From Palaemon carinicauda (lineage: Eukaryota; Arthropoda; Malacostraca; Decapoda; Palaemonidae): a stretch of DNA of 64,000 nt. The position numbers and the translations under genes were made by a program. Positions 11,270-20,879 of the stretch are shown piece by piece. The stretch is taken from contig NC_090761.1 of the NCBI RefSeq assembly GCF_036898095.1, forward strand, positions 41,945,671-42,009,670, written 5' to 3'. Positions within the stretch are counted from its first letter, which is position 1. The number at the start of each line of letters is the position of its first letter. The notes under the pieces are model-generated. The model saw nothing but the letters and a program-made list of their open reading frames with translations. It did not search any database and had not been told where the DNA came from.

Positions 11270-12300
11270 TGAGGTGTTTAGACCATTTGTTGTGCAACTA
11301 CTGCAGGACCAATGGAAAAGGTCTCCATGTTCCTGTGGGTTACTTCTTCGCAGGTAGTGGGCAGTGAAGGTTGATTGATGCTTTCACACGCCCGCTTGCA
11401 GTACCTGCGACATAGAGTAGTTTTCTTGAACACCAGGGACATAGCAATGCCACTGACGTTATGAGCTATGGGCCCTAGGATGGAGGAGGGTCTGGATTGA
11501 GAGCAAACTCAATAGCCTTCCGATCCATGAGAGAAAGGAAATGCTTGTGACCCTCCTCTTGACCTTCCCCGTGCTGACACACGTGGGCAAGCTGGTGTCG
11601 TTCTCTTAAGGTAACACCACAGACTCCTCGCTGGGCAAAACCCCAGTTGAATTGGGTGTTTGGTTACTGAACGAAGACTCTCTATACACAATGGGCCGCA
11701 CCTAGGGTACAGCACACTTGGATTTTGAGTCTTGGCAATCAACTCGGGGGACACCGCTGAGAATTACTTCTCCCCATCTCCTAGAGTAGGAGACGTCAGA
11801 GGATGGTTCATACAACTCACCAACTCTCTTGGCCAAAGTGAGTAGAAAAGTAGTCTTCCATGTAAGGAAGCGATCTATAGCTGGCCTAAAGGTTCGTAGA
11901 GAAGGGCCTTCAGGGACTGAAGGACCCGAATCACGTTCCCAGGAGGAGGTTGAGATTCGAGGGGGGGACAAGTTATCTCAAACTTCGTACGAGTAAAGGC
12001 ATCAAGGGGAGAGATCCCCCTTCCACAACATCAGTCACAAAGGATGGAACATTTCGCCTGGAAGATTGACGCTGAAAAGTGTCTGAGGTCTCTAGACATC
12101 TTTTTTGCAGCTCATTGCGAAAGGCCTCTCTGAGAGAGGAGGTGTAGGACCGTTTCCAGGCGTGAAGTCAAAGCGAAGCTACGGCTTTGGGAAGTGTTGG
12201 TGCGGCTGCTCAGAAGATCTTGTTGAGGAGGAAGTTCCCTCAGAACTCCATCGAGAGCTGCAGAAGGTACAGGAACCATTCTGCGTGTTGCCATAGTGAA
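11270..12300 (-). pseudogene. DIRS tyrosine recombinase, inactivated (copy D2)
   Basis: Several frames together match the D1 recombinase: an N-terminal part around 12294-12112 (LTSRLETVLHLLSQRG), a middle block (FLTWKTTFLLTLAKRVGELY, 11971-11702) with the first catalytic arginine in AKRVGEL, and a CPARSLWCYLKRT strand (11754-11509). In the catalytic C-terminus (about 11450-11280) the HxxR motif, HDVR in D1, has become HNVS, and the YYLQDV block with the tyrosine nucleophile has become a TTCEEV stretch. Frameshifts separate the pieces. The function would have been integration of circular DNA; two essential residues are now lost. Confidence 0.8.
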
Positions 12301-12409
12301 GCTATTGGAGTCATTGACAAGTTCTTGCTTATCCTGACTTGGCTGAGGACTTTCTCACCAGACCGAACAGGGTAAAAAGCGTACACCTCTAAGCTGTTCC
12401 ACTAATCTT

Positions 12410-13128
12410 GGAATACAGCTTGCTTGAGAGCCTGGTGTTCTGGGACTGGGGAACGATTGAGTGGGAGCCTGAAGTTCAGGGCTGTTGTGAGCAGGACCAC
12501 AGTAGGGGAACCCCACAAAGTTATTAAGACTTTGTTGGCTACAAGATGATTTAAAGACACTAGGAGCCCACTATCTGAGTGGTCCTGCTCAGATTATCTG
12601 CAAGCACATTCCTGTTACCAGGAATGACGCAGGCGGAAGGGGGAACTTAGCTGTCCTTTGTCCATCTGAGGCTTCCTACTGCTAGATGGTTCTCTAAGAG
12701 AGGTAAATGCTGGTAACTTTCTGATTCGGGCCAACGGACGACGATGGAATGGTACGGCATATGCCCCTCCCCCCTTCTTTTGATACATCCGAAGAGAGCA
12801 TCAGTGCCAGAGGGGAGACAAGAAGATTGGCCCCTTTGTGGAGGCTCTTGTCTGCCACCCACCATCCGCGGTTTGTCCAGAGGGCGGAGATTGCATAGCA
12901 AGAAAAATATCTCGAGATAATGTCAAGACGTGCAGCTACTTGCATGTTCCTGCATTGAAGGGAAGGATCCTGTCCTCCCTCCAACTGCCACCAATCTAGT
13001 AGGGGCTGGCCAAATGAGAATGATACAAAATTGTATACCAGGTAGCCAGTACAGCTTATGTTATAAAAGCGATTCTCCATAAAGATCGCGCTCCGGACAA
13101 GAGACCGGTCGGTAACTACCGAACGCAT
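12410..13128 (-). pseudogene. DIRS RNase H region remnant (copy D2)
   Basis: A 144-codon frame (13128-12694) contains LWTNRGWWVADKSLHKGANL, matching the WWLIDENLRKGVDLL block of D1, then SSDVSKEGGRG for the SDASKEGWG motif that carries the first RNase H aspartate. The tryptophan and surrounding residues are altered. A second frame (12901-12647) carries neighbouring blocks. The RT core that should precede it is missing. The downstream part (12640-12410) keeps nucleotide similarity to the D1 segment at 29290-29470. Confidence 0.7.
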
Positions 13129-14695
13129 TCAACCATTCCCAAAATAAGAGATTCTATGGAGTAGTACCACAGAACTGTGAACAGGACCAGCATACGGGCG
13201 TAGCCCGACAAAATAGTGTCTGGAACTCAGTTGGAGAACATTAGAAACGTTCGTAACCCAGACTCCTTCTTATTTCTTAGGGATGAAAACGTTCGTATTT
13301 CTCCGTCTCCGATTGGTAAACTGGCCTAAGTATTGAATGTTCCCTACTAGGGAACAGGTATGCTTATGAGAATTTTCAGGCCAAAGTCTTTGTAAGAGAC
13401 TAAGACTTCTGATCGGGAAGAAAGGAAGTGCCTAAAAGAAGGCAGAACGTAAATGCTGTATGTTTGATTACAGAAAGTAGACGAGTAATATACTGTACTG
13501 AATAACCTAGTTTCAGTAAGGGATATAGCTATATAACTTATTAGAATAGAGTTCTAAATGCAGAAAGATCACTTGCACGAAAATATACATGCCCATCTGC
13601 GTTAGCGCGTGCGTAATCTCTGCCTCCAGGAAAACGTTTGCAACGGATCCGGTTTTGGGAATAATGTATCTGCAACGAATCGCAACATTATTGCCCAAGG
13701 AATTGTTTTTATCGTCGACTAGCTGTAGTATTTTATTAAATGAGAGCGCATATGTCCTCAAACAAAATATACAGTTATAGAAGCAATAATTTCTCCCTTG
13801 GTTTGCCTCTCCTCTTTGTGGGATGGGCTAGCCAGCGTTCATACACCGACAAGGTTGTTTAGTTCCCTGTGGATGGGGTTTGTAACGTTCGTAATGCGCA
13901 TGAAATTATCATCGTTCAAAAACGTAAGCTAACACTGCTCCTTTAGGACTAAATGCTTGAAACAATTACCCTGTAAGGGTAAAATAAAAAGTCTCGGAAG
14001 CCTATCATGTACCTGAGCTACAATGACGGGATGCGGCCGACTTAATCAAACGGTAGAACCTTAATTTATGATGACAACCTCACGCTTTTTCTTGGAGAGA
14101 GCGCTTGCTCCGAGAAAGAGTTCTTACAGCCTTTATGAAGTTTTAACAACAACCATTGAAGTTTTGTAAAACTTCTCAGAAATGAGTCTCCTAAAAAGGG
14201 TGAAGTCTCGTATGTAATTGTATGCTTGAAAAAGACCATACATTAGATTGCCATTGACCGCTTTCCCGTATGGGGTTGCCATGAAAAGTTTTCTCGCTAG
14301 CGAGAAAATTACTGTCTAATGCAGGCAAGACCTGCCAGGGGAAATGAACTGGAATGTAAAAAATTTTCCCGCTAGCTTTCGTCCCAGCAGTTGAGAGTTT
14401 CTTGATGACGAGAAAGGATCACGAGCTGCCTGCTAACCCAACCACTAGAAGTGAGAGGGTGGAGGGAAGGGAAAAGTGGGAGGGTTGAGGGAAGGTGACG
14501 GTGGTTTGTTCGAAAACTAAAGGATCAGTGCTGGCAAGACCAGCCTAGCTGTCACTTAGTAATCAGGTGGGAGTTTAGAGTGATGTAACAAGTCAGGCTA
14601 TGCTGCAAGACTAATCCTGTAGGAGGGGAGGGTCGATCATAGTTTTCAGAGAAAACTTTTGATCGCGGGAACCGATAGATTCAGCGCAACGAGAA
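13129..14695. other. D2 interior without recognisable DIRS genes
   Basis: D1 has its RT core and the end of ORF1 at this position. Here nothing similar was found. The sequence contains several 'aacgttcgtaa'-type words and a 'gctagcgagaaaatt' palindromic stretch near 14290-14310. The 82- and 63-codon open frames at 13513-13780 overlap on opposite strands and show no family resemblance. It may be replaced or very diverged sequence. Confidence 0.5.
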
Positions 14696-16905
14696 CCTAG
14701 GGGTTCTGAATCCCTTTCGCACGACCCTAAGGTTATCGTTAATCCCTTTCGCGCCACCCTCGGGGATCGTGAATCCCTTTCGCGCCACCCTTGGGGATCG
14801 TGAATCCTCCTTTCGCGCGACCCTGGGTGGTCGTGAATCCTCCTTTCGCGCCCCCCTGGGGGTCGTGAATCCTCCTTTCGCGCGACCCGGTGGGGTCGTG
14901 AATCCTCCTTTCGCGCGACCCGGTGGGGTCGTGAATCCTCCTTTCGCGCGACCCAGGGAGGTCGTGAATCCTCCTTTCGCGCGACCCGGGGAGGTCGTGA
15001 ATCCTCCTTTCGCGCGACCTGGGGGGTCGTGAATCCTCCTTTCGCGGGACCTGGGGGGGGGTTCGTGAATCCTCCTTTCGCGTGACCCGGGGGGGTCGTG
15101 AATCCTCCTTTCGCGCGACCCGGTGGGGTCGTGAATCCTCCTTTCGCACGACCCGGGGGGTCGTGAATCTTCCATCGCGTGACCCTCGGGGGTCGTGAAT
15201 CCTCCTTTCGCGCGACCTGGGGGGGTCGTGAATCCTCCTTTCGCGTGACCCCGGGGGGTCGTGAATCCTCCTTTCGCGCGACCTGGTGGGGTCGTGAATC
15301 CTCCTTTCGCACGACCCGGGGGGTCGTAAATCCTCCATCGCGCGGCCCTCGGGGGTCGTGAATCCTCCTTTCACGCAACCCTCCGGGGTCGTGAATCCTC
15401 CTTTCGCGCGACCCTTGGTGGTCGTGAATCCTACTTGAGCGCGACCCTGTGGGGTCGTGAATCCATTTCGTGGGAGGTCGTGAATTCATTCCGCACGACC
15501 CTGGGGGGTTGTGAATCCAATCCGCGCGACCCTGGGGGGGTCGTGAATCCTCCTTTCGCGCGACCCTGGGGGGGTCGTGAATCCTCCTTTCGCGCGACCC
15601 TGGGGGGGTCGTTAATCCTTCTTTCGCGCGACCCTGGGGGGGTCGTGAATCCTCCTTTCGCGCGACCCTGGGGGGGTCGTGATTCCTCCTTTCGCGCGAC
15701 CCTGGGGGGTCGTGAATCCTCCGTTCGTGCGACCCTGGGGGTCGTGAATCCTCCGTTCGCGCAACCCTGGGGGGTCGTGAATTCTCCATTCGAGCGACCC
15801 TGGGGGGGTCGTGAATCCTCCGTGCGAGCGACCCTGGGGGGGTCGTGAATCCTCCGTTCGAGCGACCCTGGGGGGGTCGTGAATCCTCCGTTCGCGCGAC
15901 CCTGGGGGGCCGTGAATCCTCCGTTCGCGCGACCCTGGGGAGCAGTGAATCCTCCGTTCGCGCGACCCTGGGGGGCCGTGAATCCTCCGTTCGCGCGACC
16001 CTGGGGGGCCGTGAATCCTCCGTTCGCGCGACCCTGGGGGGCCGTGAATCCTCCGTTCGCGCGACCCTGGGGGGCCGTGAATCCTCCGTTCGCGCGACCC
16101 TGGGGGGCCGTGAATCCTCCGTTCGCGCGACCCTGGGGGGCCGTGAATCCTCCGTTCGCGCGACCCTGGGGGGCCGTGAATCCTCCGTTCGCGCGACCCT
16201 GGGGGGCCGTGAATCCTCCTTTCGGGCGACCCTGGGTGGGGCGTGAATCCTCCTTTCGCGCGACCCTGGGGGGCCGTGAATCCTCCTTTCGCGCGACCCT
16301 GGGGGGCCGTAAATCCTCCTTTCGCGCGACCCTGGTGGGCCGTGAATCCTCCTTTCGCGCGACCCTGGCAGGCCGTGAATCCTCCTTTCGCGCGACCCTG
16401 GGGGGGCCGTGAATCCTCCTTTCGCGCGACCCTGGGGGGGCCGTGAATCCTCCTTTCGCGCGACCCTGGGGGGGGCCGTGAATCCTCCTTTCGCGCGACC
16501 CTGGGGGGGCCGTGAATCCTCCTTTCGCGCGACCCTGGGGGGCCGTGAATCCTCCTTTCGCGCGACCCTGGGGGGGCCGTGAATCCTCCTTTCGCGCGAC
16601 CCTGGGGGGGCCGTGAATCCTCCTTTCGCGCGCCCCTGGGGGGGCGTGAATCCTCCTTTTGCGCGACCCTGGGGGGGGCCGTGAATCCTCCTTTCGCGCA
16701 ACCCTGGGGGGGCCGTGAATCCTCCTTTCGCGCGACCCTGGCGGGCCGTGAATCCTCCTTTCGCGCGACCCATTTCCCGCGACCCATTTCCCGCGACCTT
16801 AGGGGATCGTGAATCCATTTCCCGCGACCCTAGGGGATCGTGAATCCATTTCCCGCGACCCTAGGGGATCGTGAATCCCTTTCTCAGGACCCCAAGGGAT
16901 CGTCG
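14696..16905. repeat. GC-rich minisatellite, unit 33-35 bp, roughly 60 copies
   Basis: The consensus begins gtcgtgaatcctcctttcgc and continues gcgaccctggggg. Units vary by one or two G residues in the G-run, so length phases shift repeatedly. Sub-blocks are visible: 14790-15370 (ctttcgcgcgacc(c)gg), 15720-16200 (homogeneous, ccgttcgcg with gggccgtg), and 16200-16760 (ctttcgcg with gggccgtg). Many units contain cgaccc...gggtcg and can form a 6-bp hairpin. The array sits where ORF1 of D2 should be. On the minus strand all three frames stay open, giving Arg-rich 11-residue repeats (GSRERRIHGPP, GRAKGGFTAPP, RVARKEDSRPP). The longest open frame, 735 codons (16818-14611), switches between them at each length change. 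Two plus-strand frames are also largely open, so an open frame alone is not evidence of coding. Confidence 0.95.
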
Positions 16906-18260
16906 TTACAAGAACCCTCAGGAACTCTGTCACCGATTCCATCCTCAGGAATCGTGTTGTGTGAACCCACATGGGTTCATGCGACCAGAAGCATGACCAG
17001 AACCCAAAGGTTGTGATTGTTACCTGTAGGAAGAAGGAAACCCTTAGGCAGCATGTCGAGGAACCCACAGGATTTATGCGACAAGAGATGACGAGAACCT
17101 GAAGGAACACCGTCATCGTTACCTGGAGGGAGAAAGCATCTCCTAGGCAAACCCTAAACAGGGTTCACGTGACTAGCGAAGATTCTGTTATGAGAGTCAA
17201 CCAACTCGGCATAGCCGCAGTCACGAGAGTCCGTGGGTTCAGCGTGATGAGAATCTGAAAACTCTCTGTCCTGAGAGCATGACTATATGAACCCAAACAA
17301 TTCGTGAGGTAAGAAGAAGACTCCCAGCTACGGGAACCTAAAGGTCCAGTGTAACCGGTGTTGTGAGACCCTGAAGGGTCAGCGTAACGGGAAATCAGCG
17401 TGACGAGAGGTACGAGAACCCAAGGGCTCAGAGTAACCAAGGTTGCAAAACCCATGAAGGTCAACGCAACGGGAAACTGAAGTTTCCTCGCCATGAGAGC
17501 CTGAAGACTCGATGTGACGAGAGTCCGAGGACTGTCATGAGAGTAGAATTCAGAATGACGAGGGTCACGAGAACCAGAAGTTTCAGCGTAGCGTTTGGTA
17601 CGAGAGCCTGCAGGCTCAGCATATCTGAGGGTCAGCATAATGGGAGACTGAGGTTTCACTATCACGAGAGCCCAAAGGCTCAGCGTAACCGGTGTTGCGA
17701 GACCCCGAAGGGTCAGCGCAATGGGAGACTGAGGTTTCACTATCACGAGAGCCCGAAGGCTCTGCGTGATTTGAGGCACGAGAGCCCGAGAGCTCAGCGT
17801 AACCACGGTTGCGAGACCTCGGAGTGTCAGCGCAACGGGAAACCAAGGTTCCGGTACAAGAGCCTGAAGGCTCAGCGTAACTAGGGTTGCAAGACCCCGA
17901 AGGGTCAACGCAACGGGAAACTGAAGTATCCCTGTCACGAGAACCTGAAGGAACAACGTGACGAGAGGCATGAGACCCCCAAGGGGTTAACGTAACATGA
18001 GACCGAGATCTCCCTGCTACGAGAACCTGAAGGTTCAGTGTGACTGATGGGACGAGCGCCCGAAGGCTTAACGTAACCATCATTACGTGAGTCCGAGGGC
18101 TCAACGCAACTGGAACCCAAAAGTTCCAAGTCACGAGAACCCAAAAGTTCAGCATGACAAGAGACCTGAAGGACTCCCAGGGTCATGAGAACCAGCAGGA
18201 TCAACATGACGAGAGCCCAAAGACTCTTAACAATCACGCCAGACCAAAAGGTAATGGTCA
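16906..18260 (-). repeat. Hairpin-repeat block 1 within the D2 ORF1 region
   Basis: More than twenty short palindromes recur every 25-45 bp, embedded in diverged repeats with 'cgaga...tcagcgtaac'. Examples on the plus strand are GAGCC-tgca-GGCTC (17604-17617), GAGCC-caaa-GGCTC (17668-17681), GACCC-cgaa-GGGTC (17701-17714), GAGCC-cgaa-GGCTC (17749-17762) and GAACC-tgaa-GGTTC (18023-18036). On the minus, ORF1-sense strand the translation is a repeat of E/D-P-S-G-S-R type (open frame 18155-17616). There the stems read GAG.CCU.UYG.GGC.UC and the like, with UUCG, UUUG or UUCA loops. Some members are mutated and unpaired. It could be the remains of a repetitive, disordered Gag region. Confidence 0.85.
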
Positions 18261-18389
18261 ATGTAAGGATAACCAGCAGGTTCAAAGAGATGACTCCTCA
18301 CAGCCCAAGGAGGAGAAAGTCTAGGATGGAGAGGGGTTTCAAACCCTTCCACCCTACGAACCTCCGGAGAGGAACGTAAAGCCTAAAGG

Positions 18390-19290
18390 CTACTCCACCC
18401 AAGGGGGAGACTGCTCCAGCTCGAGAGCTACCTCCCCCAAAGGAAAGGTTTGTTCTCCAGAAGGAGAACAGCACTTAAGGCACAGTTCTATCTCCAGCCC
18501 TGGAGGAGAACTGTAAGCGTACGGGGACCACTGATGCCCAGTGGCGGTCTTCTCTTGTGAACGAGAGACATGTTTCCCCAAAGGGGAAACCTGCCTTGGA
18601 GTATGCTCTGCCACCGCCCCTGGTGGATCAGCAACATCCTTGGCATCAGACACTGACTCAAGGTCTGGCCGACGTGCTGCAGCACCTGCGACCACCCGCA
18701 GCTCTAACACAAACGATGAACACAAGCTTTCTCTTGCTAATGAGAGAATTGTCCTCCTGAAGGAGGACATCGCTGAACAAGCTTTCTCCCAGCCCTATGG
18801 GAAAAAAGCATAAATATGTTGGTCACTAAACAATGTTTCTCGTGAACAAGAGAGAAGTCCTCCCGAAGGAGGACATATCCTTGAGCTTTCTACCAGCTCT
18901 ATGGTAAAAAAAGCGTAGGCGTAACAATCTCTCTCACGAACGAGAGAGAAGTCCTCCCGAAGGAGGACATCGCCTGAGACAAACTTTCTCCCAGCTCTAT
19001 GGGGAAAAAAGCGTAGGAGTAACAATCTCTCACAAATGAGACAGAAGTCCCCCCCCCCAAGGAGGAACAAGCCTTAGACTTTGCTCTCCCCCCCTCCCCT
19101 CCAGAGGAAGAAGCAGTCTTCGGCGACGAGATAGCAGAAGCAGATCTTGTCGAGCTGTCAGCAATTCTTCCCGAAAGAGGGAAGGTTACCGAGCGGCTTT
19201 AGAAAGGAAGCTCTCCCTCGGAAGGGGGAGCAGCCCAACTCCAGGGAAGGTTCTCCAACCCCTGGAGGCAAACCTCCAGGCAGCACTGTG
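18390..19290 (-). repeat. Hairpin-repeat block 2 within the D2 ORF1 region
   Basis: Longer palindromes recur: GTTCTCC-agaa-GGAGAAC (18452-18469), GTTTCCCC-aaa-GGGGAAAC (18572-18590), GTCCTCC-tgaa-GGAGGAC (18751-18768), and GTCCTCC-cgaa-GGAGGAC twice (18857-18874, 18951-18968). They alternate with a second stem class, CTCTC...GAGAG, whose 5-9 base loop contains (t/c)gaac or ctaat (for example near 18552, 18731 and 18930). On the minus strand the 18857 and 18951 stems close C(UUCG)G loops. The block lies on the 5' side of ORF1 for the minus-strand element. No protein family was recognised in its frames. Confidence 0.85.
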
Positions 19291-19520
19291 CTTCCCATCA
19301 GCAAGCCTTGTTCAAGTTGAAGGTTGGCAATGGGTGCTACCTCGTTAATGTGAGTGAGCAGCTCACGAGTTGCCACAGGTAGTGCAGGACATTGACTGGA
19401 ACGGCCATATCCGTCGGCCTTTCTTTCTATGTCAGCTGCTATCTGTAGAAAAAAATAAAAATTGTGATGAATTACAATTCATAACTCCCACTGCATAAAA
19501 TGAACTATTCAGGGAATAAG

Positions 19521-19584
19521 TCAACCTTGCTTGTAAAAGAATTCCTCGAAAGTTAACCTTGCTTGTAAAAGAATTCCTCGAAAG
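19521..19584. repeat. 32-bp tandem duplication
   Basis: Two adjacent units of ccttgcttgtaaaagaattc type differ at one base near their start (tcaacc versus ttaacc). It lies in the presumed 5' leader of D2. The surrounding 19390-20049 holds no gene. Confidence 0.95.
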
Positions 19585-20049
19585 GGAGCGGACATGTTAG
19601 TTAAGCACTCGCTCCGCCAGCCAAGGAAGGGCGTTGACCCCTCGCCAGCAAGGGGAGCAAAACGAGAATTGAAAAGTTAAATTACAAGCAGTTATGAACT
19701 CAAGTACTGGGAGGTAAAAAAAAAAAAAAACGGGAGCGCCACCAAACACGCATACGGGAAAGTAGCTGCCCCGCAGAGGAATTGCTGGCCACCCACGAAG
19801 GGGTAGGGCGGCAGGTAAGGGAGTAGTAGTATCAACTCAATGACGACTCCCTTACGGCGGAGACCGCAGGATACACTATCAACTGTAATAAAAGTTACAA
19901 GTATTTAACAATATATGAGTATGTTTCCATTTACAGTATACATATACACACTATATATGTGTAAAATAAAAGCATGCAAATAAAAAGAATAAACTAAACA
20001 GAATAACAATCAAGGCTAGTCTTTGCGGGAGAGACAGGCAGCATGTCCG

Positions 20050-20227
20050 TCCTCTACCGAGAGGTGTGAGTAAGCGGGGGTATCCAGTCTACCCCACTTC
20101 CACTTGCTAACTAGCGGATGGGGTAGTTATCCCTCACTAAAAATTATCATTGCTCGTCTTTTAACTACGCCAAAAGTAATGCTGTATCCCTATAAATAGT
20201 ATGGGGCTTGTATTTGTGCCGGAACAA
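20050..20227 (-). repeat. D2 right inverted terminal repeat (5' end of element)
   Basis: It is the inverted partner of 10467-10668: cttgctaactagcggatggg and gctcgtcttttaactacgcc. It ends in gtgccggaacaa at 20227, which the ICR copies. Confidence 0.85.
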
Positions 20228-20879
20228 TCTTTTTTTTGCTAAGCTTTGCAGCAAATGTTACAATGTTAAAAATATCAGATTGGTTTAGGAATGGATTGCT
20301 TTCGCAATATTTGGAGTATTTTGAATTATCTTGATGCTTATTGATCTACAGTTTCATGTGGAAGGTACAGTATTAGGAAGTTTTTCTTAGACAAGCTGTG
20401 TGTGATATTGAAAAACCCTTCCATTCTCATGTGTTTATATTCAAAATATGGTCCACATCAACTTGTACATGAAAATATGTGGCTGGGGAATTACAAATTT
20501 GCCTTTTTTTCCTTAAGTGCAGTTTCCAGTTGTATGGTTGTATTCTGTAAAATATAAGAAGAATAAGTCAAAATTTCTTAAACATAATATAATTATTTGG
20601 TACAAAAAGAATTAGCTGACCAATACAGTTAGACTATACAATGAGTGATAAATGCCAATGTATATTTGTTCCAACACTTATACAAACTTTTTGTCCTTTA
20701 AAATTAGGAGTATTTAAACATTATTACAGATTTTGAATTATTTAATATTTTTTTATTCATCATAACTACAGTATATAATTTTTTTTCATTTCCTTAATTC
20801 ATTTCCTCAGTGGGTTACTTTTCCTGTTGGAGCCTTAGGGTTTGTAGCTACATGACGAGTGGTATCCTAATATGTTAGC
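20228..20879. other. AT-rich spacer between D2 and fragment DB
   Basis: No ORF, repeat family or terminal motif was recognised in this stretch. Confidence 0.5.

Larger units (their letters stand above)
10467..20227 (-). mobile_element. DIRS-type retrotransposon (copy D2) with repeat-filled ORF1
   Basis: Inverted ends read inward from about 10467 and 20227, share 'ggcgtag(c/t)taaaagacgag' and 'gagggataactacc', and enclose DIRS genes on the minus strand. From 5' (right) to 3' (left) come the ITR, a repeat-rich ORF1 region (19.4-14.6 kb), non-homologous filler (14.6-13.1 kb), RNase H (13128-12410), YR (12300-11270), the ICR and the other ITR. The RT core seen in D1 is absent. No target-site duplication is visible, as expected for YR-mediated integration. 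The left genes match D1 closely in order. Confidence 0.85.

Noticed and set aside
15435..16812. Plus-strand open frames with VNPPFARPWG or GRESSFRATLG repeats as proteins
   Set aside because: They are the other strand of the same minisatellite, with no start context, domain or flanking exon.
14611..16818. A 735-codon open frame as a genuine intact gene
   Set aside because: It is the minisatellite read through; all minus frames and two plus frames are open, and the frame switches repeat phase many times. It is reported as a repeat.
14696..16905. CRISPR array
   Set aside because: Units are contiguous with no unique spacers and no cas genes, in an evidently eukaryotic context.
16906..19290. 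tRNA gene cluster suggested by many short hairpins
   Set aside because: Single stem-loops of 14-20 bases without cloverleaf spacing or A/B boxes.
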